Positions 54,709 through 64,000 of a stretch of 64,000 nt of DNA are shown piece by piece. Location of the stretch: contig JAYKYS010000010.1 of the NCBI GenBank assembly GCA_036924285.1, positions 17,211,001 to 17,275,000 of the forward strand. The letters run 5' to 3'. A model generated the notes under the pieces. That model was not told the origin of the DNA and made no database searches. It saw only the letters and a list, made by a program, of their open reading frames with translations. This DNA is from Asterella californica. Its lineage: Eukaryota > Streptophyta > Marchantiopsida > Marchantiales > Aytoniaceae. Numbering within the stretch: the stretch's first letter is position 1; each line of letters begins with the position of its first letter. The position numbers and the translations under genes were made by a program.

Positions 54709-56718
54709 TGGACCGGCTCCTACCTGAAATTCAAACTTCGATGCTTGTCGCTCCAAAGACACTCATGAGAAGACAAGCTAGGCCCCAGCTTACGGGTTTT
54801 CGGCGTAATCTCAGATCTCCATTTCCATCACATAGATGGTAGAGCTCCTTGTCAGCTTTCCATAGGCACTTCATCTACTTCGTTTGGACGCCTAGTGGAA
54901 AAGTTACAAGACTCGAAAGATGGAGAAAATAAGCTAGGCCCCAGCTTATGGGTTTTTGGCACCACTTCGGATCTTCGTTTTTATCGCACCAGTGGATAGA
55001 GCTCCTTGTCAACTTTCCATAGGCACTTCATCTACTTCGTTTGGACGCCTAGTGGAAAAGTTACAAGACTCAAAAGATGGAGAAAATAAGCTAGGCCCCA
55101 GCTTACGGGTTTTTGGCACCACTTCGGATCTTCACTTTCATCACATGGATGGGTAGAGCTCGTTGTCAGCTTTCCATAGGCATCTTGTTTACTTCGTTTG
55201 GACATCCAGAGAAGAAGTTATGTGATTCGAAAGAAGGTAAAATCAAGCTAGGCCCCTAGTTACTTGCTGACTGGGTATTTAGGGCTTCAGGGGTTATATC
55301 AAAGACGCAAGGGGTCTGCTTCTTATTATTCAGGAGAAAACGGTACGTACAGAGACTGTTGCAAAGGTGGTGCTTAAGGGGTTAGCTTGTGCCTGCGACC
55401 TGTCAACAGACGGTTCGGGAGATTTAGGCGTCCAATGCAAGCGCGCAAGGCGTCGTTGGGTTCAGATCTGTGCAGGCTACGCACATGTTCAAACGGTTAG
55501 GGAAGAGACGGATCGGGGAGTGCGTACTGAGTGAAATTGAGACGCAGGAAGCAGATTTGGGAGTTTTCAGTTATCTGTGAAGGAGAGTTGGACCGTTCGG
55601 ACCGTTCCGGAGTCCAAACTTGCTGTCCTTGGATCCAACAGGATCAGAACACCGAGTTCTACAGGAAATTGAAGACGATACCAGTTTTCATCGGGCGGTT
55701 TGGAAGTTCTGAGTGAAATTGGCTCGCAGGGAAGCGCTTACATCAGATTTTCGTTCGTCTGCGACCTGAGATTGGGTTGTTCTTCGCGATCGGTGAGCCA
55801 AGCTCTTCGTTCTTGGTGCCTACGCGATCAGGGAGTCTTCATCTACTCATAGGAGAAGACCGTGTGCGGATTGGATTGTTGGTTTGGGTGTGGTGAGCAA
55901 GTTTGAGCCGTAGGGAGCTGATTTACGTCAGTTTTTTGCAACATGCGATCAAATTTCTCGAGTGATTTTGCAAAGGGAACTCCAAACGACTTGTTTGGAG
56001 TCTTGTTAGGTTCAGGGTAGCTAGATCTATCTGTCAAGGAAGACAGATATCAGTTTGGACGATCCGTTTGTGCGGTGTGAGCGGTTTTAAGCCGCAGGGA
56101 GGAGTTTTTGAAGGTTCGGTCACCTGCGACCGAAAATCGGCGATATCTCGACTATCGGGAGTCGGATCTGAAGGTTTCTTGAGCCAACGGAGTCAGGGAA
56201 GGAGACCCTATCAACATTTGAAGATCGTTTGGCGAAAGGAGAAAGTTCCCAGATAGGTCTTTTTCGGTTCCTTCGCTACAGGTTTCGTCCTTTTGAGTTC
56301 GTTAAGGACTTAGTTGGTTGTGTATGGCTTGTGGTAGCTAGCTTTAGCCAAGAGCTAGTGTGTGGATGTGGTTTGGACTTGGGTTTGGATCGCGTGATAT
56401 TGTTGTGGCTCTGGTTGTTAGCAAAGAGAAGTTTCTCTTGCTTTGAGCTACGCTTCGCCGATTTCAGGCTAGGGTTGCGATTCAGGGGTTTGTTTTAGGG
56501 CTTCTGAAGTAGGTTACAGACCGCTCTGGTCTGTTCCTCAGTTTTGTGCTGTTAGGAGAAAGAAACGGCAGTGTACATACATTTGGAGTGGTATATATTG
56601 CGCGTTCGTTTTTGTGGTTGTTCTTCTCTGTCTTGTCTCTGTTTGGCACACAGCATCTCCACAGCCAGGAACCTCGCGTTTTCCTGGACATCCTTCACGC
56701 AAAATATCCGACACGATA
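54709..56718 (+). repeat. 3' LTR of gypsy B
   Basis: 2010 bases, beginning TGTCGTGTCGTGGACC and ending GACACGATA (mutated from GACACGACA). It has the same three tandem units (about 54775, 54931, 55088) and the 300-base block 56259-56555 lost from the 5' LTR. Otherwise it aligns closely with the 5' LTR. Confidence 0.93.
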
Positions 56719-57326
56719 CCGTCTATTCATGTAGTTGTCATACATATCTTTCTTTGCTGACATAATTGCGGCAGATGCATACTTTCCATGCGACATCTCC
56801 ATCAACCCAACCTCCATCAAGTCTTGAGTCCTGCTCTGGATCAAGGCTCTCTCCGTGTCACTGTACCTGTAAGATGTCGTAAGATTGACGTGTCATTAGT
56901 CAAGTCGATCAGTATACATGGTCCCTTCAAGGTACCCAAATTCTTCATATTGAAGGTAAAACAATTCATGTAGCTCTTCAGAATCTTTGAACTCTTCTAC
57001 TCTCCTCTCTTATAAGCTTGGGTCCAATCTCTGGCTCCCAAATGTCCTCTGTCACCATGCTAGAGATAGAAGACGAAGTTGTTGACTGCTATCTTGCAAC
57101 CTCCGAAGCAATTTCTTTTTGCTCTTCACCAATAACCTCCACCTCCACTGTGTGAAGAACTCATGCAATCCTAGTTGCAAGCTCCACACTCTCTCCTACG
57201 ACATCCCATGATGTCCAAGGATGACGAACTTCATAAGCCTCGTCCTCAACCTTTGTCTCAACTGACCCGATAGGCAAAGAGCTCAGAAGTGTCCGAGCAG
57301 TAACACTCGTCGATCGTATCCGACAT
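56719..57326 (-). pseudogene. Protease/RT N-terminal region of PHD-gypsy copy 2
   Basis: On the minus strand the segment ending at 56719 reads MEMSHGKYASAAIMSAKKDM then YDNYMNRR, and resumes at 46958 with MRGDYHLINRQIKFDKYAML, the start of a gypsy RT. Further right (to 57326) the reading is broken. Confidence 0.7.
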
Positions 57327-59505
57327 TGTCGTGATGTGAATCATTTCACATAGTAAATGATTCACTTCTCTGCTAGGAGTTAGTCTTTCTGAGAGAAGTT
57401 AAGACATCAGAGAAGTCGATTCTGGAGGCTGTGGACATTGGCGGCTACGGGTTACACTTCTACTCTGACACTTGGGAGTTAGTAGCGGTAGAAGTTAGCT
57501 TAATGTTACTCTTAGTCCTTCATGCATATATTAACACCGTTGTGTTATACGTTTTAAGTCCTAGTAAGCTGATAGATGCTAGTTATCTTGTTCAAGCATT
57601 TGTGTGCTTGTGCAAATGACTTCTTACTTGTCTATGATGTTCAATGTACATAACTTAGATTTATCATGTTGATAGGGTTTAAGCTCATGGGTTGTACTTA
57701 CGTGTTGCCCATGCACACTTTTTAGCTGGTTTAAGTTATCTTTCAGCGTTGCGTGTCATTTTAGATAGTTTAAGATTTACGTTGGCACTTTAGGGGGCTG
57801 ACGTGGTAGCCTTTGAGTGAAGTTAAGTTACCACGTGGACTAAGGCACTAAAGGACAACCAAGTGGAGCTATGAACTCCTATTGATCCATTTTTGTCTTT
57901 TGTAAAATTCTAAATTTAGAAACAGAGGTCTAAAGGAGAGTTCGAGCATTTGTTGAGGACACCGTGAAATTTGAGAGCACGGGAAGATTTGAGCTCGTCG
58001 TGCCAAGCACTTTCAGTGAAATTCTTGATCGATTTGGATCAATAAACAAGGAGTTATGCCAATTTGAAGTTCGAGTTGAGTCAAAATTGCATCACTTTTG
58101 TTGGATTTGGGATTTTCAGTGTCAATTGCAGCAGAATCGAGGAAATCACTTCGAACTTTCGTGGTTGCATGTCAGAGGGGCTACTACTGTCCAAAAATTT
58201 TCGTCATTTGAGTGAGTGAGTAATTCAGGGCGGCTGCTGAAGCAGAGGGGGTCTGAAAAGCTCTCAATCTAGAACAGCAACTTCAGAGAACGAGATCTGG
58301 AGAACGGTGTACAATCAGGAGTCCCAACTTCACAAGGGTGTTCAGCATCCTGTAGACTCCAAATCCTGTAAGAATCTTTGAAAGTGATCAAGCCAATTTT
58401 CTGTTGTAGGTCAAAATAGCTGTCTGAGTATCAGAAATTGCCACAATATCTTTGCCCAGAACTTTTCTGTCCATATCTTGGTGCCAGAATTTGATCTCAA
58501 GTTGAAACTTCGTGTGTGTGCTCAGTGGGACCTCTTTTACATGTAAGAGAAGTTTAGAAGTCTAAACCTTCACATATTTCTCAATCCTGAATGTCAAAGT
58601 TCGCTGTCTGATCTTATCATTGCTAGTTAAGCATGAACTTTGCTTCCTGAACATATCAGAAGAGCCAAGAGACATGTATGAGTGTTTTATAGTGTCACCT
58701 TGTAATCTGAAGCCTATCCTTTGAGTAAACCAATCACAACTAGAAGCCTAGTGCTTCCATGAGTAAACATATCACAACCTTCACGGTCATAACACAGCCA
58801 AAAGGTTCTGCATTTCTCAAGAAAACTCTCACCTCGACATCTGGTGCTTCCATTGAGAGTTGAACTCAGGGGGTGATTGATTGAGAAAGTTGAGTTTACT
58901 ACAAGGAGAAGAGATGGATCGCAAGGGCACTGCTGCTGCTACTCCTACGGCTGCTACATCTACGTCGATTGCAGCACCTTCTGTAGCACCAGCGGTTACA
59001 TCAACACCTACATCTGGTCTAGATACGGCTGAGATTCTGAAGACGCTTGCGGCCCTGGTCCAACAGCATCCGATCATTGGAGGGGGTGAGTTAAAATCCA
59101 CCAAGGCTTTGCAAGCTATAGTGAATAGGTGTGGAAGATTTGAAGGAAGAGATATTTCTAGATATCTACGTGAGTATAGAGGAGAGATGGAGCTGGTTAG
59201 AGTTACTGATGCTGAGATGATAGCAAGTTTTGAGTTAGCTGTCATTCCTGAGTTGCGAGACCAAGTTAGAGATGTACATAGAAGAAACTTTGGAATCTGG
59301 ATGAGTTTTGAGCGATCTCTTCGAGAGGAGTTTCTTGAAGAAGATTCAAACAGAGTTACTAGGAGGACGTTTCTGGACTGGGTTGAGTAGCAACCTGGTC
59401 GTATGATGAGCCTGAATGAGTTGCTGAGAGAGTTTGATCGGAGATACTGACAACTTTCAACTCTTGAGCGCATAACCTTAGATGCGTAGAGAACCTTAAT
59501 TACTA
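57327..59505 (+). mobile_element. Truncated gypsy D: 5' LTR, primer-site-like segment and gag
   Basis: The LTR-like stretch 57327-58839 begins TGTCGTGATG and ends CTCGACA, followed by CTGGTGCTTCCATTGAGAG (58841-58859), the same segment as in gypsy E (CTGGTGCTTTCATTGAGAG) and probably the primer site of this family. Gag follows, and the element is cut off by repeat R at about 59505. No 3' LTR. It is inserted in PHD-gypsy copy 2. Confidence 0.65.
58911..59490 (+). pseudogene. Gag of gypsy D (truncated)
   Basis: Frame from 58914: an Ala/Thr/Pro-rich start (MDRKGTAAATPTAATSTSIA), then LDTAEILKTLAALVQQHPII, STKALQAIVNRCGRFEGRDI, SRYLREYRGEMELVRVTDAE, RRNFGIWMSFERSLREEFLE, RVTRRTFLDWVE. TAG at 59388-59390 breaks it; the sense continues (QPGRMMSLNELLREFDRRY) to another stop TGA. 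Closest relative in the window is gypsy E gag; gypsy B gag is more distant. Confidence 0.8.
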
Positions 59506-60425
59506 AACCAGCTCCCTTTTTAACAAAAGCTTCACAGTTGTCTTTACAAAGCCGACCTCTTCATTATTAAAGGTCTCACATGTTTCTTTGCCATTGCTAA
59601 GCTGACTCGATGATTAATTAACTGATCAGCAAAAGTTTCCCGTGCTCTTGATGCCATCTTGAATATACTACAAGCCATCCCATGTAGGCCGAAGCCCCAA
59701 CACTTATGAGGCTACCCCACAAGGCTTACAGCCCCCCATATGCGCACCAGGTATTTCTCATAGTATATTCAGGATGGCATGCGGAGGCTTAGACCAGGAA
59801 GCCCACGATTAAGAGAGATACTGGTCTCCCGGTCCTAGATATGCAGGACGTGGCTGCATATCCAACATAGACTCTCTTCCAGGAGGCCAACATGCCGGAA
59901 TAGGAACCAGAGGCCAGGAGGGATTGATCCTGAGACCACTTCCCTCCTAGGCAGGCGCCTTATCACTGAGATGGCCTTTGGTTCTATTCAAGAAGGTAAA
60001 AATTTTTGTACATATGTTTTCCTGAGGATGTTTTCCTGAGGAAATTTTCTTGTAAAGTCTTTATTAGCCTTTCTTACGCTAACTTCTCTATACAACTCCG
60101 TTTTTAATGAATAAGGAGTCAAAACTATAGTACTTGTGAACACCTACACACTCATGCTATCAGATTCTAAGTTCGAGTCACAAGCCAGAAGAGACGGATT
60201 TCCCTCTTTCGTATATTTCTCAGTCTAAAACCCGTACTAACTATTGCTTAAAACACTTTCTGTCAAAACTGGAAGCATGAGGCCGCTCTCCTCGTCGAGC
60301 TCTGCATTTTGGAAAATTTTGCCCTCATTCAGGGTGATATTTCAACCCAAGCTAGAGGGCAGCTTGCCAAGCATAGCCCTAGCTTAGCTCCTGCTCAGCT
60401 TGATAAGCTAGGCCGCAGCTTCCTG
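59506..60425 (-). repeat. Long dispersed repeat R, copy 2
   Basis: Reverse complement aligns with 1-784 in order: CTGAGC..AGCT ends, GCCCTCTAGCTTG, ATAGTTAGT, TATAGTTTTGACTC, the tRNA-like head (about 59985-59895), ATATGCAG..CATATCTAG, AATCGTGGGCTTC and the terminal CATCAAGAG. It separates gypsy D from the gag-like piece of PHD-gypsy copy 2. On the plus strand AAGTTCGAGTCAC (about 60172) is a second box-B-like word. Confidence 0.6.
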
Positions 60426-60770
60426 AACAAATGCTGGTTGAGTGTTTTCTGAAGCTCCGTTTCATCATCTTGAACGTCACGCATTACGACAACGTCATGA
60501 AGAGTGTGAACATCTATGGGTTCCACATATGCTGCAGATCGCACCAACTGTCGAACTCTTGATGAAGTAATCGAGCTCAATGATACCCATCATACTTGAG
60601 TATCGTCGAGGTCCGTTCGTGATCCCATAGATCTCGTCCATGTTCCACAACAACGGTGTGGCGACACTAGACTCACCATAAGAAAATGCACTGTCTGCAT
60701 TGACTTGTCCTCTAGAACAACTGACGGCATTGGTGTAGGTTGTCGGTACCTCACTCAATTTTGTGTATAC
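60426..60770 (-). pseudogene. Gag-like fragment of PHD-gypsy copy 2
   Basis: Minus-strand frame 60758-60495: SEVPTTYTNAVSCSRGQVNA, LLWNMDEIYGITNGPRRYSS, then MMGIIELDYFIKSSTVGAIC and SICGTHRCSHSS. DNA matches 2600-2900 of copy 1. The CxxC..HxxxC-like end may be a knuckle. Confidence 0.5.
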
Positions 60771-62339
60771 CCACTGTATATATTAAGCTTCTCTACATCA
60801 TCATGATCACGTTCAATAATGGTTCGTTACCTACTTTGATGAAGAGTTCATGATGAGATGATGGATTTATCTACTCCGATGATCTTGCCGATCGTCACGT
60901 ATGGAGAGAATTGAGATATGACTGTGTATATTTTACTTTGACGAGTGAATGGTTTAAACTTTCCAATGCTGCTTTCAACGTCTGGGTTGATATTCGATGT
61001 CACTGTCAGTCGATCAATCATCGTGCGTGGATCTCGAAGAATTTTGATGAGGAGTACTGTAATCAAGTGATGGCTTCCTCATTTCTTTTTGTCGTATCCT
61101 TCATCATAGATTGATTCAAGATCATTATCTTGACTTTGTAATGAATCCCGTGTATTTTCATGTCGTTATTATCTCTATCGTTCGATGAGGGTGATTATCT
61201 TGTGTTAAGTTTGGGATCTGAACTATTTTGGTTCAAGCTTTGGAAGTAAGTGTGAGAGTGTTTTAGGGTTACAACTCGATCTATAGTGCCAAGTAAGAGA
61301 TAAAGTGATCTCCAATCTTTTTTCTCATTGGTCTATTTTTTATCAATCAAGTTCATCTAAGTTCCACGGACAATTTCAGGATTTTGGAGATCTTCTTGGA
61401 GATGATTTGTGGAATGTGAGTTCCCGAGAAAGCTCTCAAGCTAAGCTACAATCTGGAGGGGAGGATCGATCAATTTGGAGTTTTGAGTGTGAAGTTATTA
61501 TCGTTCAAAGTCAGAGGTCAAATCGATATTCCGAGTCACATTTTTGAGTGCTTTGAGAGATGATATTTTGGTATTGTCGACGGATTTGGATATTTGACTC
61601 CGTTCTGGTTGCATTGATGTGAATAAGTCCTACATTTGGTTGGGTTTGACCTCGAAATGGTCGATTGAAGTTGGTTGTAACAGTTGAGAACCAGAAATAA
61701 AACCATTTTTTCTTGGATTCAAGGGTTGAGTTGTTTCATGAGCATGGACTCGAAACTCAAAAAGAGCTCGTCAAAACTTGCTAGTGAAGCGAAGATCGCG
61801 ATAACAAATGAGTATTCGAGGCATTCGATGCATTCGAGGCCCACTCATTTCTCCATGGAATGTAAAAATTCTAGAACCAAAAGAAGCAGAAATATAAAAC
61901 GAAGAGAACTATGAAAAATTATCTGCACTAACCCACCCCAACACACTCCACCTTCTCAACCTACATTCTCTTCCTTCCCCTCTCTTCCCCTCTCATCTCT
62001 TCTCCTCCCACAGCCTCCTCATCGAATCAAGAGTTTTTTTACAATTTAAATACAAGTTGAGGAAAACATAATTTTTTCAACTTTTAACCCCACTCTTGGA
62101 GAACTTCCAAGACTACAAATTCTTGCACCAAAAGGACATACCTTATCTCTATCTCTTTTCACTTTTTTATTGATTTTGACCATCAACAACCATTCATAAG
62201 TTTTATGGAGAAGGGTTTCTTTACAAAATAATATTTATTTGGAGATGAGAAATTATTTTTTGCCCTGCAGAAAAACAAACAAGACCACAGGAACGGCGGG
62301 ACGGATGTAAAAGAGAAGCAATGATGTAATCCCAGAAAC
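60771..62339. other. Stretch without recognised genes
   Basis: Short frames up to 80 codons, none recognised. It could hold the leader and 5' LTR of PHD-gypsy copy 2, but I found no match to 785-1056. 61900-62280 is pyrimidine-rich then AT-rich. Confidence 0.35.
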
Positions 62340-62342
62340 TTA

Positions 62343-62659
62343 GAGCATCTCCATTTGTATAGTGATAAAGACCTCCTTATGTCTAATTTACAGATGAAGA
62401 GTGAAAGATCTTAATCTTTAATGGATCTCTAAAAAATATTAGAAACTCAAATCTTTTCAAAACTACCAAAAAAGTTCTTCCTCAAATGGTTTGATATGGG
62501 GTTAAGGGGTCTTCATTGTAATCTTTAAGTTAAGAAAACGTGGGAGGTTTTAGGAAATTCTGTAAATTAAAGATTAGTATAAAGGCGTTGGAAAGGTTTC
62601 CCTTAACTAGCTCCCTAACTGGTTAGGGGAGCCTTTAAAGACCCGCGGTGGAGATGCTC
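62343..62659. mobile_element. Tourist-like (PIF/Harbinger) MITE
   Basis: Terminal inverted repeats GAGCATCTCCA (62343-62353) and TGGAGATGCTC (62649-62659) with TTA on both sides (62340-62342, 62660-62662). The 317-base inside is AT-rich and non-coding. TTA duplication and these ends fit Harbinger-type MITEs, which are moved in trans. Confidence 0.9.
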
Positions 62660-62662
62660 TTA

Positions 62663-64000
62663 GGACGATGTTCACATTGCATCAAATTTTGTGTAAACAA
62701 AACTAAAACTTTTTCCTAAATCGTTCCCTCAACCACTACGATATACAGTATGTGGATAGAAGGTATGCATCACGGTCAAGAAATCTCATATCTTCTTTAG
62801 GAGATACTTGTGTCAGACAAACATTTGTGTGGCGTACCCGTAGCAAGACGCGCTCAAATATCTCAGGGAGACTACGAAGCCGTATCAACCTCCTACACTC
62901 GGTGAGAACATGATGGTCCAACGGTGACGAGCTGCCATCAGTGGATTCCAGCAACCGCACGAAGCAAACTACTTTTTTTTCCTGGCCCGCAGGTTGGAGG
63001 TGGATGCCTGCCAGGAAAGGCTAGAGCCTTTCCTAACAGTTAAGAGCACACCAAAAGCGTCTAGGAATTGCACTTAGCCACCTTTCAAAAATTTAGGGTT
63101 TAAGGTTTAAGTTAGGAGTCCATGACATTAATATATTTAATATTAATCGAAAGAGTTCTATAAAATAAAGATATTTATCATTATATTCATTAAACTGGAC
63201 AGTGCCTTTGGAATTCATATACGTCAGTGAAGATCTTACTGTAAGAAAGTCTTTAAAGCAATTATAAGGATTTTTATGTTGCATGTTATTACCATCTTTG
63301 GTATAATGAATTCGTTTTTAGTCGAAGAAGATGGGATCTTAGTGAGTTGATGTGCTCGGAATCTAACTTTAAATCAGATTTTCTTGCATTTTGTATGTTG
63401 TTGGTCAAAAATTTTACGTGATCATGATTGCTCGTAATAGTTCAGAGTGAAATATTTTCACTCTGCAGCCTCTTCTACTAGCATTTGTGGTCTAAAACGA
63501 AAGAGTTTAGATGAGATTTGTAGAGAGTTTAGGTCCCGCATGTTGTGTTATTGCCTACCAATATGTTGATGTTGTGCCTACCAATATGCTCTTGCATACG
63601 TTTTCATGCACTACTAGCTTTCATACATTCCAATGGACAATGTATTCCATTCTCCTTTCCTTGGCACCATATGCATGCTTCCAGATGACCAAACTTTGTG
63701 ACTCTTGTACTTATCATTAATGTTCTAGAAGTTGTTTTGTATAAGAGTTGTCTACTTCTTTTATCAAAAATCGGATCATGGATATATTTGAAAATCAGAT
63801 GTTACTCCATTGTACATCCAAGTTGAGCTTCCCACTTACTACAAAAGGAGGATGATAGCTTGACCTCTAGGGCTAACCTTAATTGTCGGATAAATATATC
63901 ATTTAGTTGTAGTGGCTGTTTTGAAAATTTTATCAGTTTTATTCGTGTTTTATCCAGTCGGAGGTATATATAATTTTCTACATATTTCAACTTCGGTGAT
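62663..64000. other. Stretch without recognised genes
   Basis: AT-rich with short frames only. A small perfect hairpin AGGAAAGGCT ag AGCCTTTCCT lies at 63013-63034. Nothing else could be supported. Confidence 0.35.

Larger units (their letters stand above)
46959..56718 (+). mobile_element. Full-length Ty3/gypsy retrotransposon B with long LTRs
   Basis: LTRs at 46959-48679 and 54709-56718, starting TGTCGTGTCGTGGACC and ending CGACA/CGATA, with CCGT on both outer borders (46955-46958, 56719-56722). Without it the RT frame of PHD-gypsy copy 2 closes up. Inside are gag, protease, RT, RNase H, integrase and a short C-terminal extension, in Ty3/gypsy order. A purine tract AGAGGGGGTGGA precedes the 3' LTR. 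No chromodomain is seen. It is the best preserved element but is dead: stop codons in gag and pol, and an altered integrase residue. Confidence 0.95.
32763..60770 (-). mobile_element. PHD-gypsy copy 2, split by nested insertions
   Basis: Reading the minus strand from right to left the pieces are: gag-like (about 60770-60426), protease/RT start (57326-56719), RT and RNase H and integrase start (46958-45393), integrase end, linker, PHD and partial LTR (34378-32763). Junctions prove the order. The frame KKDMYDNYMNRR..MRGDYHLINRQ continues across the 46958/56719 break, and the integrase word QYWWRGM-type DNA (ATTGGTGGCGTGGTATGC in copy 1) is split exactly at 34378/45393. Four separate insertions therefore landed in one old element. 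It is dead, with many stops. The span given covers the inserted elements as well, which are listed separately. Confidence 0.85.

Noticed and set aside
57760..57845. G-box-like CACGTG with nearby ACGTGGTA/TACCACGT inverted words
   Set aside because: Inside the presumed LTR of gypsy D; short words of this kind are expected by chance and no gene is attached.
58829..59473. 214-codon minus-strand frame
   Set aside because: It lies exactly opposite the gypsy D gag frame, which matches two other gag copies; it is a shadow.
1..64000. CRISPR arrays, bacterial operons, rRNA genes
   Set aside because: No regularly spaced repeats, no ribosome-binding-site-led gene strings and no rRNA sequence; the gene structure is eukaryotic.

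Overview
This window looks like a land-plant nuclear chromosome. It holds a split nuclear gene for an organelle-type RadA/Sms protein (15 exons with GT..AG introns), a nuclear-type tRNA-Gly(GCC), Ty1/copia and Ty3/gypsy elements with plant-type primer sites, a Tourist-like MITE and SINE-like repeats. A bryophyte or other non-flowering plant would fit, but that is inference; the sequence alone does not fix the species.

Left part (1-21 kb). A long repeat with a tRNA-like head (1-784) abuts a decayed Ty3/gypsy element (785-4882) whose integrase reading frame runs into a PHD finger. After it come a tRNA-Gly gene, foldback hairpins, a SINE-like unit and local duplications (6.2-10.3 kb). Next are a nearly complete Ty1/copia element with 5-bp target duplication (10607-14179) that has lost gag and protease, and a reverse-strand gypsy remnant with gag and protease (about 14.8-17.76 kb).

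Gene part (21-32 kb). The one confidently recognised protein gene is radA (21644-27463, +, 655 codons when spliced). Downstream, 27.5-32.7 kb holds possible exons of unrecognised genes, a tandem duplication and a perfect 15-bp hairpin.

Right part (32.7-60.8 kb) is a nest of insertions. The scaffold is a second, reverse-strand copy of the PHD-gypsy element, now in four pieces (32763-34378, 45393-46958, 56719-57326, about 60426-60770). It was split by (i) a 'GAAGAC element' (34379-45392, -, target duplication CCACC), itself split by a second GAAGAC element in the opposite orientation (36342-42312, +) and by a truncated gypsy (about 42545-44600, +); (ii) a 9.8-kb gypsy with 1.7-2.0 kb LTRs (46959-56718, +, duplication CCGT); (iii) a truncated gypsy plus the long repeat (57327-60425). 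Broken frames resume across the insertions, which supports this order.

Most unusual item: the GAAGAC element. It is about 6 kb, has no LTRs I can find, has TG..CA ends with short imperfect inverted termini and a 4-5 bp target duplication, carries one long ORF (about 780 codons, one internal stop, coiled coil, no polymerase), and is saturated end to end with GAAGAC/GTCTTC, often as GTCTTC-N(1-2)-GAAGAC palindromes. Second: the integrase-PHD layout of the gypsy family. The right end (60.8-64 kb) holds a Tourist-like MITE and otherwise nothing I can assign.
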